Shown: piece by piece, positions 23,362 to 42,085 of the stretch
Layout of the letters: every line of letters starts with the position of its first letter
Numbering within the stretch: position 1 is the stretch's first letter
Assembly (NCBI RefSeq): GCF_019059575.1
Contig: NW_024882328.1
Location: 1 to 64,000 of the forward strand
DNA: 64,000 nucleotides
Origin: Amphibalanus amphitrite
Taxonomy: Eukaryota > Arthropoda > Thecostraca > Balanomorpha > Balanidae
Direction of reading: 5' to 3'
The notes under the pieces: generated by a model
What the model saw: the letters and a program-made list of their open reading frames with translations, nothing else
Database searches by the model: none
What the model was told of the DNA's origin: nothing
Program-made: the position numbers and the translations under genes

Positions 23362-24989
23362 GTCACTAAAAATCTGTCTTTAAAGTAAAAAGAAAAGATT
23401 ATTCCTCGAGCTGAGAGGGCAAAGTTGTACAGTTGGGGTAGTTTAACACATCGTGTGCTAGTGCTTACATGCATACATTCTCGAATTAAACATCAATAAT
23501 ACCTACTATAGACATATTGCTCTTTGGAACTTCGCTTTCGGTATGGGGATATCATGGGTCTGAGCCAGCTGACACGGGTTACACCCCCTCAGTGGCTGAC
23601 AGCAATTGAACAAAATACCTAGGTTCTGGCATGGTCTGCGTTGGATCACCAACCACCACAATATGGGCGGTTCCTCAAAACCAGCGTAATTGACCTGTGT
23701 GAGGCGGCGACATGAGGCACGCGAGTGCGGGACCGTCCCCACGCCGTGGCGGTCCGGGTTGGGGGAGCAGCCCCCTCCCCACGCGGCGGGCGGTCGCCCA
23801 TTCATCCGCGACCCCAGCCCCATGACTGAGGGGTTGACAGAGGACAAACAGCACGTATTTAAACTGGGCAAACAGACGGTGTTCTACGCTAGGGACATCT
23901 CGCGGCTGTGATTCACGATACTGCTTCGCCAAATTGCCTTTAGATGGTGGGTCAGTCGGTGTCCGTCTGCTGCTGTGCGCCGAGAATTAGCCCTATAAAT
24001 TACGCTGAATTACACCTTCTAGTGTGACGATACCGTCACATTATCATATAGGTCGCGTTTAGATGCAAATGAAGAAACGACTGCGTTGAAAAAATATGTC
24101 ATTTCATCGAACGCTGAAATGCTCGAAGTGCTCGCTAAAAAATGAACTCGCTAACTGAGCCCTAAAGGTCGGGTGCCGTGTTGCATTGCATTTAAGCCAA
24201 AAACGCGGGCTGGGTGTAAGTTGTCGAGAAACAATTTTTGGCCTGAAGTGTTCTCTAAAGTATTATCTACATAGATCCAGGGAACATATTTGCTATCTAT
24301 GATAGCTTAGGAGATATTGAATATTAAGTCCTCCGGTGTACCCTGTTTTGCGGCGGCCCACGTGTTAAAAGCTGCTGAACATTTTTACTTTGACCAAAAA
24401 ACGCGGGCACAGTTTTGTCTGTATGAGAATGATTCTTGTCCGATCGCATTCCACGTGGGCTGAAAATTCAGAAACCAGGGAACATATTTGCTACGACCAG
24501 TACTTTTCACGATTCAGACCGAAACGTGTAAAAATAGCCCCAAAACCCTATGGCGGGCACCTCTCCGCGGCGCCCGGCCGCGGGTCGCTAGTTCCCGAAA
24601 CGACACACCATGCAGGGAACCGGACACGACACAGGGTAGGGACGCAGTGGGCCAAATCAGCAGGGACTACGTCCCAAGGCGAGGGGGCTGCGTCCCAGAA
24701 TGGGACGCAGTAAGTGCCTTTAAATATGCCCTGGTTAAAGAACACGATTTTGATCTTTTGATAAACATTAGATTAAGTGTCTAAGTAAAAATTAATTAAT
24801 TATGTAAAAAATCAACTACATACAATTAATTTTAATGCCTACATAGTTATCATTTTCAAAGTCAGTCAAAATGTTTGATGAAGATTGCATAACTTTGATT
24901 GAGCATATATCTCAAAATTCACTTTTCTTTTCTAAAATCCGCTGAATAATTCCTCTTGCGTTGATTTTTCAAGAGCTCAATCTTGTCGC
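23362..24989. other. Unassigned interval
   Basis: No gene recognised. GC-rich patch at 23690-23830. CTGCGTCCCA and its reverse complement TGGGACGCAG recur at 24640-24712, with a short palindrome at 24690-24711. These could be ends of an unrecognised element. Confidence 0.3.
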
Positions 24990-25264
24990 CCCCCCCCCCC
25001 TCTCCAAAGGCGAGGATTATTAATCTGCCCCTCCCGTTTTTCGCCAATAGCTTATCAACAATCGCTTCAAAAACTGTAACACTTCAAACGTCTGTAACAT
25101 TTTTAGTTTTTAATAAATCAAGACGTAATAAAAAAGCTGTACGTGATACCTTCGTCTTTTAAACGGCAACATATTCCGGTTTTTCGAACATGCTGGACTT
25201 TGATCTTATAAAAATATACATTTTTAATAGTTATAACATTGTTATAATAAGACTTTTGAACGTT

Positions 25265-25495
25265 GTGAGGAATAACATTGTTATAGGTAATGAAAGAGAA
25301 CATTGACCTCAACGTTAGAAAAATGTAAAATAATGATGAAATAGTAATTAAATAATTTTACTTTTATTTAAATCAACAAATATGTCTATATATTTCATTA
25401 CTAGTTATTTCATTATTATTTTACATTTTTCTAACGTTGAGGATAATTGGTGAATGTTCTCTTTCATTATAACGTGGTTATAATATTCGAAATTT
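25265..25495. repeat. AT-rich inverted repeat (foldback)
   Basis: Left arm about 25270-25350 and right arm about 25405-25490 are inverted copies. Shared strings are AATGAAAGAGAACATT, CAACGTTAGAAAAATGTAAA and ATGAAATA. The loop is about 55 AT-rich bases. Probably a palindromic MITE. Confidence 0.75.
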
Positions 25496-25747
25496 GGAGT
25501 TACAGACAAAATATATGTTAGAGAAGTGCGTACTTTGCGCCTACCTTTCAATTTTTAGTAAAATTGCTTCAAAAGTCCATAAGTCATTCAAATGTTAGTG
25601 ACGTCACGACGCTCAAATAGAAAAAAGAGAGTTCTAGACAATTAAGGTACTGTGTACTCTGTTCAGGAATAGAAATAACACCATTCGATTTGTCATGAAA
25701 AAACTGCATCACTTGGTCACACTTTTTATCTAACAAAAAAAAAAACT

Positions 25748-26921
25748 TTAACCCGCGCCGGGCCGGTGCTCTGAAATTCCGCGCGGGGCCGGGGGGTGTT
25801 TGAACACCCCCCTTCTAACTCGGCTCCTGGGCCACGTAGCGACACGCGGTAAGCGGCAATCGAAAGAACGTCCAAAATAAGGACGAAAACACTTAAGTCA
25901 TTTTTTGGGTCAGGTCAAAGGTCAGGTCACCAGAGGTCACCAAAGGTCAAATATCCACTATTTCAACATTTTGGAAACTGCCAATGGCTATCTCGGGAAC
26001 CGATAGAGCTACAGCGCCGCAAAAAAAGCGCATTCGATAGCCCTTTTACAGACCTTTCTGAATAATGCTCTCAGATTTGACCTCAGGTCAACGGTTTAGC
26101 CTCCAGAGGGCAAAAACTCGAAAAATAGCCGTTTTTACGAAAAAACATTTTGTCGGGAATAACTTTTGACTCAAAAGAGCCACGACATTACTTTTGCCAC
26201 CATCGTGTTCCTCTCATCGAGACGCGTCGAATGAACTATAATTTGACCTTGAAAGGTCAACTTGAAAATTTGACCTCAGGTCAAGGTGAACCTGACCGGA
26301 AAAGGTCATGTTGCATATCAGTCGATCCGCAACGTCGAGCCGAACACATCTAAGGCGTTTTCAGCGCTCTAGCACGTCTCTATCAGAAGTTATTAGCGAA
26401 AAACTGTTAGATTCTGTTCGTGACCTGAGATGACCTCGGGGACATAACGAGGGGTCACAGTTGCCATTTTCCGATTCAGTGTGTCCATTTTACCTACTTT
26501 TCGATGTTTGAGAGTGTCTAGAATAGCGTTCGTGCAAAACATACGCTTTTCAATTTTCTCCCATTGACTTATAATGGAGAGGTCGCAAAATTGACCTGAC
26601 CTTAGGTCACCGATATCAAAATTCCGAGATATGCATTTTATAAATAATGTTGTTCTAATCAATCGCTGAAAGTTTCAAGGCAATCGATCAATCGGTGTAG
26701 CTATGACGAGCATTCTTATTTTTTCTGATGTGAGGTCACTTGGCGTGACCTGGTGACCTGACCTAAGGTGACCTGGGTCTGAAATTTCTACAACATGTGC
26801 GGAAAAGATGCACAAACAGGTGTACCAAAAATGGCGGCGCTCCGCGCTGCCGTTTTTGACATATCTGCGAAAAACCGCAGGGGTGTTCAAACACCCCCCC
26901 CCCCGACCCGGCGCGGGTTAA
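25748..26921. mobile_element. TTAA element L, intact
   Basis: Perfect 15-bp ends TTAACCCGCGCCGGG. Sub-terminal hairpins GGGGGGTGTT/AACACCCCCC at 25791-25812 and GGGGTGTT/AACACCCC at 26880-26897. The interior has TGACCT/AGGTCA clusters at 25910-25960, 26080, 26240-26310 and 26740-26790. Length 1174 bp, non-coding. Confidence 0.9.
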
Positions 26922-26971
26922 AAGTCGATCTCTCTTGACCTGACCTTGACCTGACCTCGACTTGAACTTCA

Positions 26972-28167
26972 TTAACCCGCGCCCCGTTGGGCTCCGCCGA
27001 GCAACGCGCCCCGTTGGGGGGGGCCATTTTGCCCCCCCCCCCCTAAGATCTCGAGAACCACGCAACCTAGCGACAAGCGGCAAACGGTGTTGGATAGCCC
27101 TATCAGGGAACTACCTTGTGACCCAATTTTATTGACCTCGGTCAAACCGATGACGTCCCAGGTCAGGTCAAAGGTCCAATTTTCACTGTTTACAGGCATT
27201 TCAAGAAATGCGTTGTAAAATCGAGTAAAATGCATTTCATTGAAAATCATCGATGGGGAAATGTTCTTCAAACACATATTTTGCTATTTGAGGTCACTGA
27301 TACCAGGTCAGGTCACAGAGGTCAGGTCACTGGGGGGTCACAATATGAAAGTGTCGTGTGATACATGTTTTATGGTCCATTTTACATGACAAATGCGATT
27401 ATGTGGGTCAGGCAGCCTTTGGGGCCAGCTTAGGTCACGTTTTGGTCAAGGTCAGGTCAAGGTCAGGTCAAGGTCAGGTCAAGGTCAGGTCAAATTAGGT
27501 CAAATTTCAAAGTTAATATTTTTGCATAAAATGGGTATCGAATCGATGCAGCTCGTCACGGGGAGTTCAATGGTGGTCTTTGTTTTGCCGTACGTGGTCT
27601 AGAATCGCTAAAAATTGAGTTAAAAAATTTGACGTCATCATTTTTGAACAGTTTTTTTCGCTATAACTTAACCAAAATACGAGATATCAATCTGAAATTT
27701 GGTATGTATATAGAAGAGCGCAGGTACTATCACATATATTCCGATATTTTCGAAATTCGGAAAATTGTTGATTTTTTTTTTAGTTTTTTCTAGAACAATC
27801 AATTTTTTGGATTTTTGAGGGTCAAAAACCCAAAATTTTGAAAATCCGAGATCGCAGCTTTGTAGCGTCTCTTTTTGTCTACCAGACCATATAAAGAACT
27901 TTGAAATTGCTTGATAACTGTAGATTTGGCGAGCGTTTCAAGATTGCATGTTTTTGCTCATTTTTGCTCGAACATGACCTCAGTTTGACCTTAATAACTC
28001 CTGACCTAAGGTGACCTAAGACTTGAAATTTGGTGTGAAGGTGTCAAATCGATGCTCGGGAAGGTACTGAAAATTTGGCGGCGCTGCGCGCCGCTGTTTT
28101 CTTGCTATTCAGGAAAAAACACAGGGGGGGGGCCAAAATGCCCCCCCCCCAACGGGGCGAGGGTTAA
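26972..28167. mobile_element. TTAA element M, intact
   Basis: Ends TTAACCCGCGCCCCGTTGGG and AACGGGGCGAGGGTTAA. Hairpins GGGGGGC..GCCCCCC with an ATTTT/AAAAT core lie at 27016-27041 and 28124-28150. The left arm has a duplicated GCGCCCCGTTGGG (26980-27016). It contains the 11-bp GGTCAAGGTCA array at 27444-27492. Length 1196 bp. Confidence 0.9.
27444..27492 (+). repeat. 11-bp GGTCAAGGTCA tandem array
   Basis: Four perfect units GGTCAAGGTCA followed by GGTCA. Every unit includes AGGTCA, and most include TCAAGGTCA, which is the published extended half-site of FTZ-F1/ERR-type orphan nuclear receptors. Binding is inference. Confidence 0.85.
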
Positions 28168-28625
28168 AATATGGTCCATATCACTAATTTAGTATGCCCA
28201 CTGAGTTTTAGGAGTAAAATGAAAAACATGTTTCGCACATATCCTATCGCCTTTGGTGAACTGGTCTGACCTTGACATTGACCATTACATAACATTGTTT
28301 GCAATGCATCTTGTCTTGGTGGCCTAAGAACGCGTTTTGATTGATCAATCTCAGAACATTTTTCGCCAATTGGGCTTCAACGCGCCAGTAATGTAGAAAC
28401 TTGACCCTTGACCTCACCTTGACCTAGCATCTGACAGATACCTACTTGGGCAAAATTTCGTGCTCGAAAGGTCCGGCCTGTTGAGAGTTTTTGATTGCCG
28501 TTTTTCGCATCTCTATGCGACCATCTGTTCGGACGTTGGACGGGAGGGGGGGGGGGGGGGAGAGAATCTGCTCCGCTCCTCCAGCGGGCGCGTTTAGCTG
28601 AATAGCCCAGCGGGGCGTGGGAGGA
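28168..28625. mobile_element. Right-end remnant of another TTAA-type element
   Basis: Contains ACCTTGAC repeats at 28265-28290 and 28400-28425, a long G-run at 28546-28561 and a degraded terminus CAGCGGGGCGTGGGAGG. A left-end-like stretch CCCGTTTTTCGCCAATAGC near 25035 could belong to the same host element into which L and M inserted; this is speculative. Confidence 0.4.
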
Positions 28626-28656
28626 TTTTATATACCATTAATGAGAAAAACAAAAG

Positions 28657-31144
<2,488 letters not shown>

Positions 31145-31152
31145 CATCGGAG

Positions 31153-32478
31153 CATGGATGGAGCTTTTCCAGGGAAGATGGTGGGGCAAAAAGTCGTCAA
31201 ACCCACAATGTCCGATTATAAAGTTGAATAAAATGCCACACTGAATCAATTCATATCATTACAGACATATTATTTTGCATTAAACAGACATTCCAAAGCT
31301 TTTCAATGCGAAAAAGATTAACCCTCGCCGGCCGAGGGGGGGGCGGGTGCCGCCCCCCCCCATAGGGTTTTTTCGCGATAGCTCCGAACACGCTGGCGAT
31401 AGAGAGCTGAAACTTGGCATACCTGACCTTTGATCCAAGCCGGATCTTTTGACACCAACCGCATTTTTGGGTCAGGTCAGGTCACTGACCTATGACGTCA
31501 TAAGTGAACCTCTGCACGGTCTTCAGATGTCGCAACTTCGCAACGCCCTCACTGCCAGAGGAGATGTCACAGGGAAATGAAACTTGCAGGATCTAGTATC
31601 CATTATGAGTCTCACAACTTGTATATCTCGGATTTTTCCTAAAGGTCATATGAGGTCAGGTCATTTTCGTGACCTCACCATTATAAGTCAATGGGGAAAA
31701 ATGAAAACTGCTATTCTGGCGCCGGGAACGATCTCCAACTATCTCAAGCACACAGAATCGTGATTTGATGCACTCCTTGCAAGGTTAGATGCGTCACTTT
31801 TGCAATGTTGACCTTGCGTGACGTCATTTATGACGTCATCAAGGTCATATTAGTTTTTCGTCAATAACTCTTGATCAAATTGAGCTAGCGAGTCAGGAAA
31901 GCCACCAATGGACTCAGGAAGACCTGCCGAATCGAATGATATGCGACATGACCTCTTTCGACCAACTTCGTGACCTGGGGTGCTGACCTGACCTTGACCT
32001 GAGGTCAACACCCCAAGTTGACCTGACCCGAACAAAAAGTATATCATTCGACGCGCCTGAGCGAGGCGAACACGATGCTGCCAAAATCGCGGCTCTGCGG
32101 CCGTTTTTTGCGAAGTTATTCACCAAAAACTGAACCGTACCTTGGGGCACTTGACCTGACCTCAGAGGTCACCGGTTGACCTAGGACCTTAAAATCGGGA
32201 TACCAATCTCTGCGTCTCGTAACGGCGCACACGCTCGTTTTTTTCCGCGACGCGCTAGCTCCACCAGGGGCGAAACGGCGAGGGGGGGGTCGTACCCGCC
32301 CCCCCCCCTCGGCCGGCGCGTATGTAGAAAACCAATAGGTCCGGCGAGGGTTAATTTGCAAAGCAACAAAGTCTTAGAAATCAGCTAAAGTTGGTGGGGC
32401 AAAACGCTTATTGGTAGGGCAAGATACCAAGTTGGTGGGGCAGCCGCCCCACCAACTGTATAGGAAGCTCCGCCCCTG
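31153..32478. mobile_element. hAT-like element carrying nested TTAA element O
   Basis: A perfect 8-bp duplication CATCGGAG (31145-31152 and 32479-32486) flanks it. Left end CATGGATGGAGCTTTTCC, right end (as reverse complement) CAGGGGCGGAGCTTCC, so the left terminus has decayed. The right arm is a palindrome of GGTGGGGC/GCCCCACC (about 32393-32457). The related copies at 17689 and 18967 lack the inner insertion. Confidence 0.85.
31318..32354. mobile_element. TTAA element O, nested in the hAT-like element
   Basis: Ends TTAACCCTCGCCGGCCGAGG and CCGGCGAGGGTTAA, with a second internal copy CCTCGGCCGGCG at about 32307-32318. Left hairpin GGGGGGGGCGG/CCGCCCCCCCC at 31336-31361. AGGTCA clusters at 31470-31490, 31650-31670 and 31980-32030, and TGACGTCA near 31820-31840. 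The empty site is the TTAA at 17792-17795. Confidence 0.9.
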
Positions 32479-32486
32479 CATCGGAG

Positions 32487-35400
32487 GCTCACCTGACCAG
32501 CCTCGGTGCTGTTTTGCAGCATTAGCCGCTGCTGCTGCGGTCCCTGGCCGCGCTGAGGTTTTAAACTATCTGTCCAGGCACGGATCACATAAGTTAGTTA
32601 GTAAGGATTAGGTGATCCGTGGTCCAGGATAGCTGGAGACGTTAGTGCGTCCCGGGCAGCCCCCGCCCACACCGCCTCCTCTAAACGACCATCAGCGGAC
32701 GACGACGCTCCCATGCCATGGTCCGGAGAGCAAAATGTCGGCCCGGGCCCGGTGCACCGCTCGCTGAGGCAGAGTGGGACCGGTTCAGAGTTGGAACGGA
32801 TATAGGATTCACAGGGATGGAAGATTTACAAAATAATCCTTGACTTTGCAGAATCCAATCTATAGCATTATGAATGACTTTGACGTGTTTTCTTTGGGAC
32901 ACGTATAGAAAAATATTCAACATGACATACTTTGGTCTTGACATAACCTTGACTTGACCAAAGGTCAAATTTTCATATAGACCTTTCCAGGTCAATATGG
33001 ACATGACTGTGTGCGCCACGGGGAAAGACAATATTTACAACCCTTGATCAATTAAGTTTTGTTTGTGCAAAAACCCGATACAGACAAAGACAAACAGACA
33101 ACGGCAATGTTAGGTAAGGTTCCAAAGCGCGGTACCTACATCATATGCTCATACTGTGCCTCAGCTGGCAATATTTAGTGCGAAAAGAGGAGGACTCGTG
33201 GTCGTAGAATATTGTCAACTAGGTATAAGGTCAGCTCGACGAAAATGGTTGTTAAACATCGGGTTTTCACTTTCAAGCATGTCATTTCGAGCAACTATTG
33301 AGCCTTCCAGCAACTGTTCGTCGTCAGCCTCTGCAAGGTGGATTTGTAATCAAATGTCTTAGCAGATCATAGCGATTAACATGAAACTGTTCGAATGACG
33401 CACGTCACAGTTGTAAAAATAGACACAGTTTCATTGTCGCCAAGAGTAATTTACTGATATTGAACGGGTGATATTTTTAGAATCCGCCGGCAAGGCTCGT
33501 ATGATTTCAAAACACAGGAGTTGGTATTAGTTGAAAATAAGTTAAGCCGTTTTTATTTATAATTTTTCTTAGGCCTGGCATTAGCTGAGTGAGCAGTCAA
33601 ACAAATAGCAAAGAATATACATAAAAGGAAAGCAAAGCCCACTAAGTTATGACTGAATACTAATAGTTTAGACGTGGCTCAAGACGCTACGCCGGTGGTT
33701 ATATTTTTCCCGGCGGGCGTTGTTCGTGTTAATTTGCAGTGTATGCCTTACTGTTGTGTGGTAACTATGTTGTATGTATGTGTCTCCAACTTCAAACGTA
33801 ATTTCCCATGCTATATTTTAAATGATAGTCATCTTCAGTGATAGAGATAGCTTACAATTAAAGTGATTTATTTCATTCTCTTGTTGACAATATGTGACAG
33901 AGCCCGGTGTTTTCTATGAGTGCGACATCTGACACTGACTGAGGATGGGGTCATCTGTGTGAAGGGGTCGGGTTATCTGACCGGACACCTATAAAACTAT
34001 CACTGCGGGGTGACTCGGAGCCGGAATTGTCTGCAGCAGCTTCTGTTGTGTCGCCGGTGTGACCATTGTTGGTCGATCGGTGTTTGTGCACCAGTGGTGT
34101 GCACTATTGACGGCAGTTGCCGCGCTGATCGCTCCTCCGATATCGGCGGCCGCCCATGCAGGCCGCTCGAACCACAGCGCGGTGGGGGCGGGTCGGTCGG
34201 GTCACAAGTCGCGACCCTGCTGTAGAATGCTTCAGGGACAATAGCAGCGCAAAATGTTCTACTAAGATGATGCAGCACTGCCGCGACTTGAACAAAGTAG
34301 CATCGGTCGTATGCAAAGACGTTGACGCTATTTTTGTTGTTCAGTCTCATCCTATTCAAGTTCAGTCATTCATGACGCCTTCCACGGTGTTTTTTTCTCG
34401 TTGTTCCTTGGTGCTTTTTTTCTTGTTGTGCTAGCTTTCCAACGTGTCAGTCTCAATTCTAAAAAGAGCGCAGAGTAAAGGGCAAAGGTTTAGCAAGCCA
34501 GCAGAGTTAACAAATCAACTCGGAGGTGCTAATTGATCAGGAAGATGGCAGACAAAAATAGACAGCACCGGCTTCCCAGAAGAATGATCAGTATAAAGCA
34601 TCCATGGACATGGAGGGAATTGATCAGTGCGCCTGTTGCTGGCCACTGGTTAAGATTAGCCGATTCGTAAAGAGTGACGTGGTACTGAGTATATAGCTAT
34701 TAGCTTTTCATAATTCTAAAAGTTGAGCACCCGCTCTTGCGAGGAAATCTCCAAACGGCAGGGATACTGCACCTGTCCATCCAAAGCTCGTTATCAAAGA
34801 CAAATGGCTTGAAGGGTCTCAACCCTCGACTCATCACCGACTGGCTCCCACAATCAACCAACCAATCGGTTGAACAATGCACCGCTTTCCTTGCTGAGCC
34901 TTTCAAGCGGGCTGAATGTTTGATTTTAATGGTTTAACTGACAGATATGTGCACAAGATGATCTCAGAGGGCCAGCTCGATTATTCGATCTCATGAGGGT
35001 CATTGCTCGGATCATCGATACACATCAGTCGTTCGATGTCAATCGCCTCCATATTTCCTCTCAGCGACACTAACGGAATTCGTTTCTGCACCAACACCTT
35101 GCGCCAACGTTGTGTTAGACCATGCGGCCAATCACCTATAATGACGTTAGGATGATTCGGAGGCTCTGGTTCAAGGGAATCAAACACCGCTGTCATGATT
35201 TATATATCTATGCCTCAACACATGCTCCAAAGTGCGCTCACTCGGGGTCATAAGCACACGTCATATAGGCATTACCCTCGCGCCTATAGATGCGTATGAG
35301 ATACAGCCAGGGGTGCTACAGACTGACAGGGATGGGTCTGTCACACCTCCTCGCCCCACGCCCGCTGCATCGCCCGCCTCAAGTTACCCTCCACCGGATG

Positions 35401-36538
35401 GCAGACGAGGACTCCTCCCGCAAACATCCCCATACCGGAAGCATGAGACATCCCGCACCCTCGGCCGCCGTCCTGTGTCAGTGACACGGGGTCCGCCCTG
35501 ACAGGGAACTCATCCACGACTCCGCAGCCAGGGTATAACACACCACAGTTCTGAGCTCAACGTCTACATACGGGGTACCAATCCACAGCTCTAGAGCCAG
35601 TATTTATCCATCATTGCAACGCTACAGCCAGGATATCCAGCATCAGAGCTCTACAGGGTACAGGCCTCAGGCCGTTGAACCGGCCAGGTGACGGCGTTCA
35701 GTTTTGTCCGCTCATTTACCGCCGTGGGCGCATGTCCCGCGTTTTACGTCACACTAATGCAACTCAGTGAGCCCAGCAAAATTAACTGAATGCTTCAATG
35801 CTTCGAAGTGGTCTAACTGCGCGCCAGGGAGAATTCAGAAGACACCATTAACCTCAATAAGAGACCAGTTTGGCCGGTGAAGCGTACCGCATGCTGAATC
35901 CTAATGGTGTCCCAGTGGTGCCGTTGAACTTGAGAGAGCTGGGGCTCTCCTGCAGGTCATGGTAGCTACGAGTGACCTCCGGATGTGCTAGCGTTGGACA
36001 GCGACCTTCTGGCTGGTTCACAGTGATCCACTGTTGGCTGTCAGTGAGCTCAAGGTGGCTCTCTTAGCAAAGAGCTTGAAATGTCTCCAAAACCAATCCG
36101 AACAGTGTCTAAAAAGTGTAACAAAATTAGTGTGTTCATGAACAAGTGTTCACTGTTGTCAGTTACTTTTTATCCGCCTCATTCATACCCATCGTTGCAT
36201 TTTAAACCGTTATTAGTTGACATTAGTGATAAGTTTTCTTGCTTTCAATTGCTCATTTATTCACTCTTCGATTCCGTGATTTTTTCAGGCAATCCAGTTT
36301 TGCACAATACCGAACTGAATTTCGCAACCACCGTTTGCTTCATTTATCCACAGAGGTCTTTCTGTCCTGTTTATCCCGGCTACTGAAGAAGTCGGCGCTG
36401 TGCCAGTGACGGTCACACTCGGCGGGTTGTTCCGCTCAGTGACAAGGGCCCGCTCCGCCCCCGGGGCGTCACGGCAGGGAGGGGAGGGTGCCGCGGGCCG
36501 CCCACCGAGCCGGGCAGGGAGGGCCGAGGGGCGCCGCA
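32487..36538. other. Unassigned interval
   Basis: No gene recognised. Weak AGGTCA-type sites occur at 32925-33000. GC-rich patches lie at 34015-34210, 35290-35540 and 36400-36540. The frames there have no domain I can name. Confidence 0.35.
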
Positions 36539-40034
<3,496 letters not shown>

Positions 40035-40042
40035 CTGTAAAG

Positions 40043-40754
40043 CAGCGGTCGGCAGGCCCTCCGGGGTTGTGCCCCCTTTTCGGGCGCGAGGCAGGGCCAT
40101 TACCCCCACCCTACCAGACACCATTGCATACACAACCGAGCTCACTGAAATGTCATACCTTTCCGTGACTCTTTGGGTATTTCCGGTATTATTATGGAAA
40201 AACGTCGCATCACGACACAATTTTACCCTCGAGCCGATCATTTTTTTTTAACCGCCATAAAGCATGTCATACATTGACAGAAATAACTGTTGACTTGTTA
40301 GGCAGTTGTTTCTTGAGATCATGGAAGGTCATAAAATTTCAATTCTAGAAGGTACAGCGGGTGCTGATCAGATCTACTACACAATTGTCATTGACCCTTT
40401 GAAAGTCTTAAGTCACCCAATGGCCAAGGAAGTTAACCGTCACCCGTATTGGTGTTTTGCCAGCCGCTAATTTATGGGGGGAGAAATTCGTTGGACCCCT
40501 GGGGGTCCAACGAATGTTGGAGGCTAGGGTCCGACCGGCCCCTCCCCGTTTACGTTAGCTGTTATGAAAACGCCAATAGAGGGGCGACGGTTAGCGTTCG
40601 ATCTTTGAACCCTGAGACCAAACAGGCGTGATGTCTGTCCCATCAAGGGAGACATTAATTCTAAGATAAGGCTTTCTCAGAGGCCCCCATTACCCCCCGC
40701 CGAGGGGCTCCATTACCCCCAAAGGGGGCATGCCCCACCATTTGCCGACCCCTG
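40043..40754. mobile_element. hAT-like non-autonomous element, perfect 8-bp duplication
   Basis: CTGTAAAG at 40035-40042 and 40755-40762 flanks ends CAGCGGTCGGCA and, in reverse complement, CAGGGGTCGGCAAATGG. These are classic hAT termini. The interior is non-coding, with ATTACCCCC blocks near both ends, and contains the 162-bp TTAA element P. Confidence 0.9.
40433..40594. mobile_element. Miniature TTAA element P (162 bp)
   Basis: Ends TTAACCGTCACCCGTATTGG and CCAATAGAGGGGCGACGGTTAG. A central 14-bp palindrome ATTCGTTGGACCCC/GGGGTCCAACGAAT lies at 40486-40515. It keeps the terminal inverted repeat and the hairpin but almost nothing else, which defines a minimal member of the superfamily. Confidence 0.75.
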
Positions 40755-41109
40755 CTGTAAAGCGTTCTCCCAAGTTTTTGCTAAAAAAATTGGAACCCCT
40801 AACTTAAAATGTCTGTAAGTCCGAAAGTTTTCACTTTATTGACAAATTGCAATCATCATTAGAAAGAGCGTTCAATTCTCTATAAAACCAAGTTAATTGA
40901 ACTTAACTATTACTATAAATATTACCCTAGTTATATGCCTATAAAATTTGTGTCACGAAACTCAGTGAAACGGTTTTCAACATTATCCGCAAATCAGTGA
41001 TTTGCGGTTTGCTGTTCTGACTATGTCGCATGTCGGACGTTAATGAATAAAAATAGCTCATTCACGTGCTATTGTAATGAATTTAAATTTCAGCAGGAGC
41101 AAAAAAAAA

Positions 41110-41434
41110 ATGTCATTCGGTGCTCCGTGCCACACGGCCCACTCAGTGGTCGAGTTTCAGGAACAGGCCTGCCCGGCCTTCATCGAGCCAGATGCCTGGC
41201 CACCGAAGAGTCCTGTCCTCAGCCCTTGTAACTTATTCGTGTGGAGCGAACTCGAGCGAATGGTGTACAGAGGTCAAGAGGATCAGCACCATCGAGGAGC
41301 TGAAGGAAAGGCTGACGGCCTGCTGGGACCAGTTGTCCCAGAGACTGCTGGCCCGCGCAGTTAAAGCCGTCCGTAAGCGACTGCAGGCCTGCGTGACGGC
41401 CCACGGAGCTCGGTTTGAGCACATACTGAGATGA
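41110..41434 (+). pseudogene. Mariner-family transposase, C-terminal remnant
   Basis: The translation from about 41110 contains GAPCHTAH, then CPAFIEPDAWPPKSP and FVWSELERMVY. A frameshift of one base near 41265-41275 moves to a second frame with ISTIEELKERLTACWDQLSQ, then ARAVKAVRKRLQACV and a stop at 41432-41434. This is the catalytic and C-terminal part of a Tc1/mariner transposase. The family's Asp before GAPCHTA is replaced, and both Asp positions of the SPDLSPCD-type motif read V and N, so it cannot be active. The N-terminal helix-turn-helix and first catalytic Asp are absent. Expected full length is about 350 residues, and only about 105 remain. Confidence 0.85.
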
Positions 41435-41631
41435 ACAGCGGGAGCTAGGATGCGTGTATCTGTTTTATTGTGTGCTTCTGCGTAAACTTTTATGTAATAA
41501 AATTGAATGTGGATGTGGTATTATTCCTAAAAAACAACAGATGGAGTGTTAACGGATTTCAGTGCATTGTTAACAATTGGCGATTTCGTTTCACTCAGTT
41601 TTCTGACGCTCATTCCGAAACCTTACAGTGT

Positions 41632-41980
41632 CAGTGGCGGATCCAGGGGGGGGGGGCTGCGGGGGCTGGCAGCCCCCACCCAAGGAAAACTGGCGCCACT
41701 GCGCCGATGGCGCCAATTTTCAATTCGCAACTCATCGGAGTGCCGCATACTAGGACTAGGATGCAAAAATCAGTCGAATAACGTCGTTTCAGTACGCTCC
41801 GCACCGATATTTCCAATCGTGTGGTGTCACTGTACATACTGATCCTGGGCGCCTCTTGTCAGGGCCACTGGGCGCCAATATTTCAGCGCCAATACGATGC
41901 GACTATGGCGCCCATCCGGGGCGTGGCGCCCAATTATGACCTGCAGCCCCTCCCCAGTGAAAATCCTGGATCCGCCACTG
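41632..41980. mobile_element. hAT MITE inserted in the mariner copy
   Basis: Target duplication TACAGTGT (41624-41631 and 41981-41988). Perfect 16-bp ends CAGTGGCGGATCCAGG. GGCGCCA-type motifs recur inside (41690-41940). 349 bp, non-coding. Confidence 0.92.
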
Positions 41981-42085
41981 TACAGTGTGTCAATACTTTA
42001 CAGGATACATGCACCAACTTGACATTATTTTATAGAGAATTTAATGCTCTTTCTAATGGTGTTTGCAATTTGTCAATAAAATGAC

